From Negativicutes bacterium (GTDB lineage: Bacteria; Bacillota_C; Negativicutes; Sporomusales_B; JARLHX01): a stretch of DNA of 64,000 bases. The notes beneath the pieces were generated by a model. It was not told where the DNA came from, did not search any database, and worked only from the letters and a program-made list of their open reading frames with translations. Of this stretch, positions 27,618 through 35,629 are shown piece by piece. A program made the position numbers and the translations under genes. Position 1 is the first letter of the stretch; each line of letters opens with the position of its first letter. The stretch is from assembly GCA_031292035.1 (NCBI GenBank), contig JARLHX010000375.1, positions 1 through 64,000 of the forward strand, written 5' to 3'.

Positions 27618-28340
27618 TCAAGCGTCTCCAAGTTGGACCAGAATTGCCGTGATATTATCAAGCCCACCGGCCCTGTTGGCCATTGCCATCAGTTTGTCAA
27701 GCACAGCCTCGCCGCCTGCACCGCTGGTGATAACACTCAGAATTTCCTCGTCCCGAACCATGGTGGTCAAACCGTCGGAACACAATAGTAGTTTGTCCCC
27801 GGCAATCCACTCTGTTACACCGGTATCCACTCTTACTTGTTCGTCGGTTCCTACCGCACGGGTGAGAATATTTTTTTGCGGATGGGTGAGGGATTCCTCT
27901 TTTGTAATATTGCCGCTGCGAACAAGCTCGCCGATCAGCGAATGATCTTCGGAAAGCTGCCTTAACTCCTTATCGCGCACAAGATATAGCCGGCTGTCGC
28001 CCACATGGCCCCAAACAATTGTTTTTGCGGTAATATAAGCAGCAGTAATGGTGGTTCCCATACCGGCACACTCGACTTTTTCCTGAGCCAGGCGAAAGAT
28101 AAGTGAGCTGGCTTCCCGAATGGCCTGCGCCAAGAGAAGCTCCACGTCTGATGCCCCATTGTGGTCGGCAATATATTTCCCGAGAGTGTCGACCGCCATC
28201 CGGCTGGCGATTTCCCCGGCTACATGTCCGCCCATGCCGTCAGCCACTGCAACCAGCGGCGGTACGCAAATAAAACTGTCTTCATTTGTTTCCCGGACTT
28301 TGCCGATGTCTGTTTTTGCAAATGCCAGCAATCCTGTCAC
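27618..28340 (-). CDS. stp: PP2C-family Ser/Thr protein phosphatase (Stp/PrpC)
   Basis: A 240-residue metal-dependent PP2C phosphatase that opposes PrkC. The expected motifs are in order: KVRETNEDSF, VADGMGGHVAGEIAS (metal-binding Asp and Gly), GMGTTITAAYI, WGHVGDSRLYLVR, LLLCSDGLTTMV and DNITAILV. It is the third gene of fhaA-fhaB-stp-ftsW-pbp-prkC, overlaps the fhaB stop by 4 bases and is directly followed by ftsW, consistent with coordinated synthesis of phosphatase and kinase. Confidence 0.96.
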   Translation of the reverse strand: MTGLLAFAKTDIGKVRETNEDSFICVPPLVAVADGMGGHVAGEIASRMAVDTLGKYIADHNGASDVELLLAQAIREASSLIFRLAQEKVECAGMGTTITAAYITAKTIVWGHVGDSRLYLVRDKELRQLSEDHSLIGELVRSGNITKEESLTHPQKNILTRAVGTDEQVRVDTGVTEWIAGDKLLLCSDGLTTMVRDEEILSVITSGAGGEAVLDKLMAMANRAGGLDNITAILVQLGDA

Positions 28341-28813
28341 CTCTCAAATCTGAAAGTAACCGGGCCAATCTTCACTAAATCGCCCATCTTTAACTGAACT
28401 TCCTCGCCTACTGGCCGATTGTTCAGGAGAGTACCGTTGGTGCTTTGGAGATCGGTCAGCCAAAAACCTTGCTTATAACGGGTAATACAGGCGTGCTCGT
28501 GGGATACGAAGGTCGCGTTGATCACCACGTCATTGCTTTCATGGCGGCCGATCGAGACGGTTTCGCCTAATATAAATTCCTTCCGGCCAAGGTTCACCGG
28601 TCCGGCATCCAGCACAACCAATTTTGCCTGTGGCGGCGGCGGAGCCTGAGCGTCTGGCGCCACAGGCAATGCTCGCCCCGGCAATACGGCCTTGCCATAC
28701 AGCTCATAATAAACCAGCCGCACCACTTTAAATAAAAAATAGTAGAGCAGTGCGACCAGACTATATTGAAGAATAATACCGAGTATATTGAATATGAGCA
28801 TTTTGCTTGGCAA
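28337..28813 (-). CDS. fhaB: FHA-domain membrane protein (FhaB-like)
   Basis: A 158-residue protein with one N-terminal membrane segment (about residues 8-25) and a C-terminal FHA domain recognised by its core ETVSIGRHESNDVVINATFVSHEHACI and the final LTDLQSTNGTLLNN. FHA domains bind phosphothreonine, so it probably docks PrkC substrates near FtsW. The preferred start is TTG 28813, because GAGGTG lies 8 bases upstream; an ATG at 28801 would lack a ribosome site. It overlaps stp by 4 bases and follows fhaA by 2 bases. Confidence 0.9.
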   Translation of the reverse strand: MPSKMLIFNILGIILQYSLVALLYYFLFKVVRLVYYELYGKAVLPGRALPVAPDAQAPPPPQAKLVVLDAGPVNLGRKEFILGETVSIGRHESNDVVINATFVSHEHACITRYKQGFWLTDLQSTNGTLLNNRPVGEEVQLKMGDLVKIGPVTFRFER

Positions 28814-28815
28814 TA

Positions 28816-29577
28816 TTATTTCACCTCATACAAAATGACGGTATTGCCCATTTTGATTCGGTCACCGGATTTGAGGCGCTTGCGGGTAATCCGGTGATTA
28901 TTGACATAAGTCCCGTTGAGACTTTTGGCGTCAAAAAGACAATGGCCGGTATCTTCGTAGACGATATAGGCGTGCAGGCGTGAGGTATTCATATCCGTCA
29001 AAGGCAACTCATTGCCCTCCCGGCGCCCCATATTCACCCGTTCGGCCCCCAGATCAAGCCGCAGGCCAATATCCAGCCCGCTCACCACAGTCAACATCCC
29101 GGCGATGCTGACACTCTGGCGGATGGGAGCTGCCATCTTGGAAAACACCTGCGTGTCGGACAACGGAACCTTGGGCTGGGGCTCGGGCTGCAGCTCGGAT
29201 TCATCAGGCAGCGGCTCACTGTAACGGCTGGAAACCTGAAATTTGCCGGGCTTCACCGTCTCGTCGACAAAAATATCAACCATCGGCTTACCGACAATGG
29301 TATAGCCGCGGCGTTTGGCTTCGTCAGTGACATAAGCCGCCAATTCGTCGCGGATGGCTTGGCCATAAGGAGTCAGCCGTTCATAATCAGTGCTGCCGAG
29401 ATGCACACTAAACTGATTAGGAACATACACCTGCGAAACGCCAACCGTCCGGTCATTTTCCATTTCCCGGGACAGGCGTTTGGCGATTTCAACAGGCTGA
29501 AGACCGCCGGCAAACCGGCTGAAGAAGCCCTCAATATAATGTTCAAAGAAATCTTCCAGTTTACGACCAAAGCGCAC
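28816..29577 (-). CDS. fhaA: DUF3662 plus FHA domain protein (FhaA-like)
   Basis: A 253-residue cytoplasmic protein. The N-terminal DUF3662 domain has VRFGRKLEDFFEHYIEGFF and a region of about 100 residues, followed by a linker and a C-terminal FHA domain (RLDLGAERVNMGRREGNELPLTDMNTSRLHAYI and SLNGTYVNNHRI). In actinobacteria the homologous FhaA binds phosphorylated MviN and regulates wall synthesis; the same role here is inference. I prefer GTG 29577, because GGAG lies 8 bases upstream; GTG 29586 is also possible. It heads the division operon behind the promoter at 29607-29636. Confidence 0.9.
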   Translation of the reverse strand: MRFGRKLEDFFEHYIEGFFSRFAGGLQPVEIAKRLSREMENDRTVGVSQVYVPNQFSVHLGSTDYERLTPYGQAIRDELAAYVTDEAKRRGYTIVGKPMVDIFVDETVKPGKFQVSSRYSEPLPDESELQPEPQPKVPLSDTQVFSKMAAPIRQSVSIAGMLTVVSGLDIGLRLDLGAERVNMGRREGNELPLTDMNTSRLHAYIVYEDTGHCLFDAKSLNGTYVNNHRITRKRLKSGDRIKMGNTVILYEVK

Positions 29578-29606
29578 GGCGGCCACTCCACTGCATCATA
29601 TTTTTT

Positions 29607-29636
29607 ATTATACGCTATCTCGGGTCCCGTAGTCAA
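29607..29636 (-). promoter_or_regulatory. predicted promoter of the fhaA-prkC operon
   Basis: TTGACT and TATAAT separated by 18 bases: a near-consensus sigma-A promoter, so close to the gene that the 5' leader would be only ~15-25 bases. The rest of the gap to the DUF362 gene shows nothing clear. Confidence 0.75.
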
Positions 29637-29723
29637 AACCAGCCAATTACTCCAATTTGTAACTTGGGTTTTCTTTTACATATTATTTCCATTAAACGGA
29701 AACTGATTCCTAAAAACAGTAAA

Positions 29724-30812
29724 TCAGTTGCTTTTCAGAAACTCCACCATGTCTTTGGCGGTTGGTGGACAGCCGCCCACATAACGGGTGCATTTTCCGG
29801 CACACTCGCCGACACCCAGCCCCTCCATCGCTTTGCCCCGGAAACCCTGGCCGATATAAATCGGTTTTTTGATCGACCGTAGCCGATCGTCGTCTGACAG
29901 CCGCTGCAGGGCGTGGATTAAACCGCCGTAACAGGCAGAGCAGGCTTCCTTCGCCGTTACTTTCGCCGCCAGTTGTTTGGCCCGGTTTGAAGGTCGGAAT
30001 TCGCTGCCGTTTTTCAGGTCGATATCATATTCCAGTATCCGGGCTTTGGCCAAGTCGCCTGAGCCGACCCCCATCCGCTCAGCAACAACAATATGTCCGA
30101 TATCTTCTTTAGCGTAGCCCAAAAGCGATGCGGCGTAGGTGTCAAGAAGCACCGGGTCTCTCCCGACGATGATCCGATCCATTTGTACTGGATTGCCGCC
30201 TTCTTCAAAAGTGAGATCGCCGGCGATGGCGTCAACAACAATCAACCCTGGTGTAAGCGCTTTCCCAAGATAACCGATGGGTTTATCGAGGCCCAGAGAA
30301 TGGAACCGCCGTTTCTCGCTGTCTGGGATACAACCCTTGAGATTTTTGAGGGCGCAGGTCATCAAGGTCTGACAATGGGCCTTGAGCACAGGCATATTGA
30401 TCAAAAAATCGACTTCCAGCGGCTTTTTACAGACTTTCAGTGCCAGGTCACCCACCTGTTTAACGACAAAATCGTCATCCTTCAAATCATAGAGAGGGAT
30501 ATTGTATTTGCGAGCCAGGTCTTCATAGCCGCAAACTTTATAGGCTCTCTTGGTGCTGTCACCGACCCAGGAACCCTCCATAATCGAAATCCGGCGAATG
30601 CCGTTGGCCTGCAGGTACTGGATGACCCCTTCGACGACGGCCGGTGAGGTGGTCGCCCCGTCCCGCGCTGGCTTGGCAACAACAAGATTGGGCTTGAGGC
30701 CGATATGCATCTCGGAATTAAGCTCTTGAGCGAGCTGCGCTTTATCAAGGATTTCGTAAACCATTTTTCGCGGATCGCTGCCGTAAATCACATGAATTTC
30801 ATTGTTTGACAT
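29724..30812 (-). CDS. DUF362 domain-containing protein
   Basis: A 362-residue cytoplasmic protein of the DUF362 family, which in many anaerobes is fused or linked to iron-sulfur proteins; the biochemical role is not known. Recognisable parts are GLKPNLVVAKPA, MEGSWVGDSTKRAY, INMPVLKAHCQTLMTCALKN and RIIVGRDPVLLDTYAASLLGY. A C-terminal Cys pair (ACSACYGG) and the final GECAGKCTRYVGGCPP could bind a metal cluster. AGGAGG precedes the ATG by 7 bases. It is probably a single-gene transcript between the rlmN terminator and the fhaA promoter. Confidence 0.9.
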   Translation of the reverse strand: MSNNEIHVIYGSDPRKMVYEILDKAQLAQELNSEMHIGLKPNLVVAKPARDGATTSPAVVEGVIQYLQANGIRRISIMEGSWVGDSTKRAYKVCGYEDLARKYNIPLYDLKDDDFVVKQVGDLALKVCKKPLEVDFLINMPVLKAHCQTLMTCALKNLKGCIPDSEKRRFHSLGLDKPIGYLGKALTPGLIVVDAIAGDLTFEEGGNPVQMDRIIVGRDPVLLDTYAASLLGYAKEDIGHIVVAERMGVGSGDLAKARILEYDIDLKNGSEFRPSNRAKQLAAKVTAKEACSACYGGLIHALQRLSDDDRLRSIKKPIYIGQGFRGKAMEGLGVGECAGKCTRYVGGCPPTAKDMVEFLKSN

Positions 30813-30905
30813 CTAGCTTCCTCCTGTCGGTGAACATTCATTATTATTTTAGCACAAATTCCCATTGTGGAGTGTTCAGTCAAAGGTTTTTCGTAAAGAT
30901 AATAT

Positions 30906-30936
30906 AAAAAAGCAAGCCGCTTTACCGGTCTTGCTT
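30906..30936 (-). terminator. rlmN terminator overlapping its stop codon
   Basis: AAGCAAG/CTTGCTT stem extended by CCG/CGG, then TTTTTTATATT on the minus strand. The rlmN stop TAA (30922-30924) lies in the hairpin loop. Confidence 0.85.
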
Positions 30937-32004
30937 ATCGGCGGAGAGATTGATATCACCGTCAAGAACGGCTTGTCTGAGCTGTCCACAGGCCGCCCGG
31001 ATATCGCTGCCCATTTCCCGGCGGATGGTCGCGTTGATCCGCCCGGCCCGCAAAACTTCATGGAATCGCGCGATCCTGACCTGGTCCGGGCGCGACAAGC
31101 CGCTTTCCGGCACAGGATTGACTGGAATGAGATTGACATTGGCCAGACGTCCCTTGAGCAAAGCAGCCAGTTCACGGGCATGTTCATCCTGGTCGTTGAG
31201 ACCGGCGAACAAAGTATACTCATAAGTTACCCGCCGGCCGGTCCGGGCGGCATAGCGATCAGCTGCCGCCAGCACTTCACCCAGCGGGTACTGCCGGTTG
31301 ATGGGCATAATTTTAGAACGCAGGGCGTCATTGGGGGCATGCAGCGACACTGCCAATGTCAGCGGCAATTCTTCAGCAGCCAGGCGATCGATGCCTGCAA
31401 CCAGTCCGGCAGTGGAGAGGGTAAAACTGCGGTAACTCAAATTTAGGCAATAGTCCTGGTGACACAACCGGATGAAGCGAAGCACATTGTCATAGTTCGC
31501 CAGCGGTTCTCCTGAGCCCATAATGACAATCGAATTGACCCCTTCATTTTCCGCTTCGAGAAGTTCACCGGCAGCGAAAACCTGGGCCAATATTTCCCCT
31601 GCCGTCAGATTGCGGGCAACCCCGTTCAGGGTGGAGGCGCAAAAAATACAGCCCATCCCGCAGCCCACCTGAGTAGAAACACAAACACTGTTGCCATAGC
31701 GGTGCCGCATCAGCACCGTTTCGACAGACAGACCATCCTGCAAGGTAAGCAGCAACTTTGTTGTCTGCTTGTCTTCCGACTGTTGCTGCGCTGCAAGCCG
31801 GATCGGACTGATGACAAACCTGTCTGCCAATATCGTCCGCTGGGCTTTGGACAGATTGGTCATGGCAGCAAAATCACGGACCCGCCGCTGATATAGCCAC
31901 TCGGCGATCTGGCGGCCGCGATATTTTTCCAAACCGCAATCAGCGACAGCGGTGACGATTTCTTCGGCAAACAGACCGAACAAATCCAATTTCGTCAAAT
32001 CCAT
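30922..32004 (-). CDS. rlmN: 23S rRNA (A2503-C2) methyltransferase RlmN
   Basis: A 360-residue radical SAM methyltransferase that methylates A2503 of 23S rRNA and A37 of tRNA. The [4Fe-4S]-binding CxxxCxxC is visible as CGMGCIFCAS, with QVGCGMG before it, MGSGEPLANYDNV for SAM, and the acceptor region GSDIRAACGQL near the C-terminus. The ATG at 32004 is preceded by GAGGAG; a TTG at 32013 is an alternative. Its last codons form one arm of its own terminator. It is the last gene of priA-def-fmt-DUF116-rsmB-rlmN. Confidence 0.96.
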   Translation of the reverse strand: MDLTKLDLFGLFAEEIVTAVADCGLEKYRGRQIAEWLYQRRVRDFAAMTNLSKAQRTILADRFVISPIRLAAQQQSEDKQTTKLLLTLQDGLSVETVLMRHRYGNSVCVSTQVGCGMGCIFCASTLNGVARNLTAGEILAQVFAAGELLEAENEGVNSIVIMGSGEPLANYDNVLRFIRLCHQDYCLNLSYRSFTLSTAGLVAGIDRLAAEELPLTLAVSLHAPNDALRSKIMPINRQYPLGEVLAAADRYAARTGRRVTYEYTLFAGLNDQDEHARELAALLKGRLANVNLIPVNPVPESGLSRPDQVRIARFHEVLRAGRINATIRREMGSDIRAACGQLRQAVLDGDINLSADKQDR

Positions 32005-32016
32005 TCTCCTCAAGCG

Positions 32017-33354
32017 CTATTCCCGAATCATCCGGGTGATGAAAAAACCGTCCACAGCGTCGCGTTGCGGCCACAGTTGAACCATAGCCTCCGGTCTGGG
32101 CACAGGCAGATATTGCCCGGCATTCTGGAGCTTAAAGTCGGGATGACTTGCCAGAAAGGCCTCGACAACCTGCTGGTTTTCCTCTGGTTCAGTAGTACAG
32201 GTGCTGTAGACAAGGATGCCGCCCTTTTTGACACAAGATGCGGCGCTGGCGAGAATGGCCGACTGCAGCTTCGGCAAGTCCTGCAGCATGCTCTCGCTTT
32301 TTCGCCAGCGGGAATCAGGCTTGCGCCGGAGCACCCCGAGCCCGGAACAAGGCGCATCCACCAACACCCGATCGACCTGCCCGGCGTATGAATCAGCCAG
32401 CTTAGTGGCATCCATTTGCTTGGTTTCAATCATAGCAATACCCAGCCGGGCTGCATTTTCCTGGGTAAGCTTCAGTTTATGATCATATAGGTCCACCGAT
32501 AGTACTCGGCCCCGGTTGCCCATCAGGGCGGCGATATGGGTGCTCTTGCCGCCGGGAGCGCCGCAGGCGTCGATGATAAACTCCCCCGGCTCGGGAGCAA
32601 GAACATGGGCGACAAGCATCGAGCTTTCGTCCTGGACCTGAAAAAGTCCTTCGCGCAAAGAAGCCAGCGTACCCAGCGCCGGGAACTCCCGGCAGAGAAT
32701 TCCTTCCGGCGTCCACTCGGACGGTACGGCCTCCACCCCTTCTTCCACCAGACGGGTCAAAAGGTCAGTCCTTTCCAGCTTCAGGGTATTGGTCCTGACG
32801 GTCAGCGGCGGCGTCAGGTTATTCTCCCGGCACAGCGCCTCGCATTCGGCAAAACCCAGCCTTGCCAGCCAACGGGTCACCAGCCAGGCCGGGTGGAAAT
32901 ATTTTAACGAAAGATATTCCACAGGGTGTTGTTCTTGGTCTGGATACACAGCTTTTTCAGGACTCCGAACCGCACTGCGCAGCACGGCGTTGACAAACTT
33001 TACCGTCCCGGCATGACCGTATTTTTTCGTCAATTCCACCGCTTGGTTGCAGGCGGCGGAAGCAGGCACCCGGGACAAAAAAAATAACTGGTACACACCC
33101 ATCCGCAGGATATTGCGGATAACAACAGGCATTTGTTTCATTGGCCTGCTTATATAGTGACCCAGCAGCCAATCCAAAGTTTCACCGGCCTTAACCGTGC
33201 CGTAAACCAATTCGGTGACAAAGCGGCGGTCCAGATTGGAAAGCTGCTGCCGTCCCAGCTCGCGTGCCAAGGCAATGTTGGCATAGGCGCCGCCGGTTTC
33301 CACCTCGCCGATGATTTTTAGAGCAATTTCCCGGTCGTTCATTTTGGTCGCCAT
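32017..33354 (-). CDS. rsmB: 16S rRNA (cytosine-967-C5) methyltransferase RsmB
   Basis: A 445-residue methyltransferase of the Sun/Fmu family. The N-terminal NusB-like RNA-binding domain (about residues 1-140) is followed by the SAM fold with IIDACGAPGGKSTHIAALM, VLVDAPCSGLG (catalytic Cys) and YSTCTTEPEENQQVV (second Cys). The start ATG 33354 has AAGGGG 8 bases upstream. It follows the DUF116 gene by 11 bases and precedes rlmN by 12 bases. Confidence 0.96.
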   Translation of the reverse strand: MATKMNDREIALKIIGEVETGGAYANIALARELGRQQLSNLDRRFVTELVYGTVKAGETLDWLLGHYISRPMKQMPVVIRNILRMGVYQLFFLSRVPASAACNQAVELTKKYGHAGTVKFVNAVLRSAVRSPEKAVYPDQEQHPVEYLSLKYFHPAWLVTRWLARLGFAECEALCRENNLTPPLTVRTNTLKLERTDLLTRLVEEGVEAVPSEWTPEGILCREFPALGTLASLREGLFQVQDESSMLVAHVLAPEPGEFIIDACGAPGGKSTHIAALMGNRGRVLSVDLYDHKLKLTQENAARLGIAMIETKQMDATKLADSYAGQVDRVLVDAPCSGLGVLRRKPDSRWRKSESMLQDLPKLQSAILASAASCVKKGGILVYSTCTTEPEENQQVVEAFLASHPDFKLQNAGQYLPVPRPEAMVQLWPQRDAVDGFFITRMIRE

Positions 33355-33365
33355 GGCGTTACCCC

Positions 33366-34133
33366 TTACTTCGGTTCATTCAAAAAATCTTTTATCGCCT
33401 TTTCCACCCTGGCTATATCGACGCTGGTATTGCAGCACGGGCCTTCCGGCCTCTCATTCAGAATACCGACAGCCGGCAGGGGAAACACGTCCTGGATGCC
33501 GGTGGTCAAATCCCGTTCACAGGCAATAGCCAGTATGGCCTGCGGCCTGAGCGTCTTGACAACTTTACGGGCCAGCGTGCCGCCGGTCACCACCGCCAAA
33601 TGCACCCCGTACTCCCGAGACAGAGCGACCAGGTCGCCTACCCGGCATTTGCCGCACTCCCTGCAATTTGACGCATCGCGGGTGATCTTGTGAGGACAGG
33701 ACTCGTTTTGAATGCAATGCGGCGTTAAAATCAGCAGGCGCTCAGGCTTCACTTGGATGTGCTTTTGCCGGACAAGATGATTGCTGACTTCGATGAACGA
33801 GCGTTCAATCCGTTCTTTCTCAATATCAAAAAGCTTCCCCAAGCTGATGGCCAGCGGGAACAAAAGGTTGATCGCCGACCAGGCTACACCCAGAAATAAT
33901 GATGGGGTCTGAAATCCCAAAATAGCTAAGACGATTCCAGCGATCCCAGCTGTGATCGCCAGGACGATCGCCACCAACAGACCACCGAGCAGAAAGGGCA
34001 GAATGGCGCTGATATTGGCAAGCCCCAAAAAGCTGACCTTCCATAGCCCATAACCAGAAAGAGCGGCTAGCAGCAAGCTAACCAAAATAAGCGCCAGAAA
34101 CAAACGTTTGCGCGGGCGTGAGACCACTCCCAT
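33366..34133 (-). CDS. DUF116 domain-containing membrane protein
   Basis: A 255-residue DUF116 family protein. It has two hydrophobic N-terminal regions (about residues 10-30 and 40-75), then a soluble C-terminal part with Cys motifs: HCIQNESCPHKIT, CRECGKC and KTLRPQAILAIACERDL with GPCCNTSVD. The Cys pattern suggests metal binding, but the function is unknown. The ATG 34133 lies 13 bases after the fmt stop, behind a GGCGAAGGGG ribosome site. DUF116 commonly sits in the fmt-rsmB operon of Firmicutes, so the context is typical. Confidence 0.85.
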   Translation of the reverse strand: MGVVSRPRKRLFLALILVSLLLAALSGYGLWKVSFLGLANISAILPFLLGGLLVAIVLAITAGIAGIVLAILGFQTPSLFLGVAWSAINLLFPLAISLGKLFDIEKERIERSFIEVSNHLVRQKHIQVKPERLLILTPHCIQNESCPHKITRDASNCRECGKCRVGDLVALSREYGVHLAVVTGGTLARKVVKTLRPQAILAIACERDLTTGIQDVFPLPAVGILNERPEGPCCNTSVDIARVEKAIKDFLNEPK

Positions 34134-34146
34134 CACCCCTTCGCCT

Positions 34147-35088
34147 TTAGCCCAGTATTTCGCCGACATTCAAGCCATACCCCCGTGCATATTCGCCGGC
34201 GGCCATCCGGCGCCGATTTTCCGGCTGGACTTCACATAGTTCGACAGTGCCATTAGCAGTTGCAACGATAACATTGTCGCCGCCAATAGCGCTCACCCGG
34301 CCTGGTGTTTGTGCCGGGAGACTGGTCGATCGGAATTCCGTCCGCCAGATTTTTAGGTTCTTGTCCCCGTGCAGGCAATAGGCTCCCGGCCAGGGATTAA
34401 GGCCTCTGACCAAATTATGTACTATTGGCGCGGGATTGTTCCAGTCGATCCGTTCGGTTTCGCGATTAAGCAGCGGTGCATAAGTCGCTGCGGTATTGTC
34501 CTGCGGGGTGCGCGAAAGGCTGCCTGACGCAGCCAGTTCCAAGGTTTGGGCCAGAACATCGGCTCCAAGCAGCTTTAGTCTGTCGTGAAGCTGCCCGCTG
34601 GTCTCATCCGGCCCAATCGATGTTTCTACCTTCAAAATCATATCGCCGGTATCCATACCACTATCCATAAACATCGTAGTCACGCCAGTTGTCTTTTCGC
34701 CGCTCATTACCGCCCAGTGAATCGGAGCCGCGCCCCGGTATTTCGGAAGGAGCGACGCATGGACGTTGATACAGCCGAGCGGCGGCAGATCGAGCAGCAC
34801 CCTGGGCAAAAACTGCCCGAAGGCCACTACGACAATCATATCCGGTCTGAGTGCCTCCAGTTGGGCAACAAAGTCAGCCTCACGGATTTTTTCCGGCTGC
34901 AGCACCGTCAAGCCCTGCTCCAGGGCAAACTCCTTCACCGCCGACGGAGCAAGTTTCCGGCCGCGTCCCTTGGGACGGTCGGGCTGGGTCACAACTGCAG
35001 CAACAGAATGGCCTTCCTGGATTAGCCTGTCCAAACAAGGGACAGCAAACTCCGGTGTCCCCATATAAATAATCCGTAAATTAGCCAT
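34147..35088 (-). CDS. fmt: methionyl-tRNA formyltransferase
   Basis: A 313-residue enzyme that formylates initiator Met-tRNA using 10-formyl-THF. The formyltransferase domain shows IIYMGTPEFAVPCLD, the THF-binding HASLLPKYRGAAPIHWAV (catalytic His) and DSGMDTGDM; the C-terminal domain follows with INWNNPAPIVHNLVRGLNP. The ATG at 35088 overlaps the def stop by 8 bases, so the two are translationally coupled; longer starts upstream are rejected because they would extend deep into def. Confidence 0.97.
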   Translation of the reverse strand: MANLRIIYMGTPEFAVPCLDRLIQEGHSVAAVVTQPDRPKGRGRKLAPSAVKEFALEQGLTVLQPEKIREADFVAQLEALRPDMIVVVAFGQFLPRVLLDLPPLGCINVHASLLPKYRGAAPIHWAVMSGEKTTGVTTMFMDSGMDTGDMILKVETSIGPDETSGQLHDRLKLLGADVLAQTLELAASGSLSRTPQDNTAATYAPLLNRETERIDWNNPAPIVHNLVRGLNPWPGAYCLHGDKNLKIWRTEFRSTSLPAQTPGRVSAIGGDNVIVATANGTVELCEVQPENRRRMAAGEYARGYGLNVGEILG

Positions 35089-35545
35089 TACTTGACACCT
35101 TTTGGATGGTTGTCGCCCGTTCGATGAACAGGACGCCATCCAGGTGATCGATTTCATGTTGCAAGGCCCTGGCTAAAAGGCCGGTGGCGTTGATACAGAC
35201 CTTCTTCCCCTCGCGATTGAAGCCCTCCACCGTCACATTGGCCCCCCGCTCCACTTCGCCATAGATGCCAGGAACGCTCAGGCAGCCCTCAGTACCGCAT
35301 TCGCAGCCTTCGCTCTCAGTCAGCACCGGATTAATCAGCTCGATGAGCCCATCACCGGCGTCGATGACGATGATCCTGAGCGAAACACCAACCTGCGGCG
35401 CTGCCAGACCAACTCCCTCGGCATCGTACATGGTTTGGACCATATCGTCAAGCAACCGCTTTATCTTCCGGTCAATTTTCCCTACCGGTTCCGCCGTGTC
35501 TTTCAACACTTTATCACCGGCTTTTCGAATCTCCAACACGGTCAT
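35081..35545 (-). CDS. def: peptide deformylase
   Basis: A 154-residue metalloprotease that removes the formyl group from new proteins. Motifs I-III are visible: GVGLAAPQVG, EGCLSVPG and QHEIDHLDG (HExxH-type zinc site). The ATG at 35545 follows AAAAGGAGGGG by 5 bases; a longer frame to 35578 lacks a ribosome site. It lies between priA and fmt, with which it overlaps by 8 bases. Confidence 0.97.
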   Translation of the reverse strand: MTVLEIRKAGDKVLKDTAEPVGKIDRKIKRLLDDMVQTMYDAEGVGLAAPQVGVSLRIIVIDAGDGLIELINPVLTESEGCECGTEGCLSVPGIYGEVERGANVTVEGFNREGKKVCINATGLLARALQHEIDHLDGVLFIERATTIQKVSSNG

Positions 35546-35629
35546 ACGTTCCCCTCCTTTTGCCCCCAATTCTAGCACAAAACAGCGGAAAAATCACTAA
35601 CTCATCCATATCTATTCATTGTTGCCACA

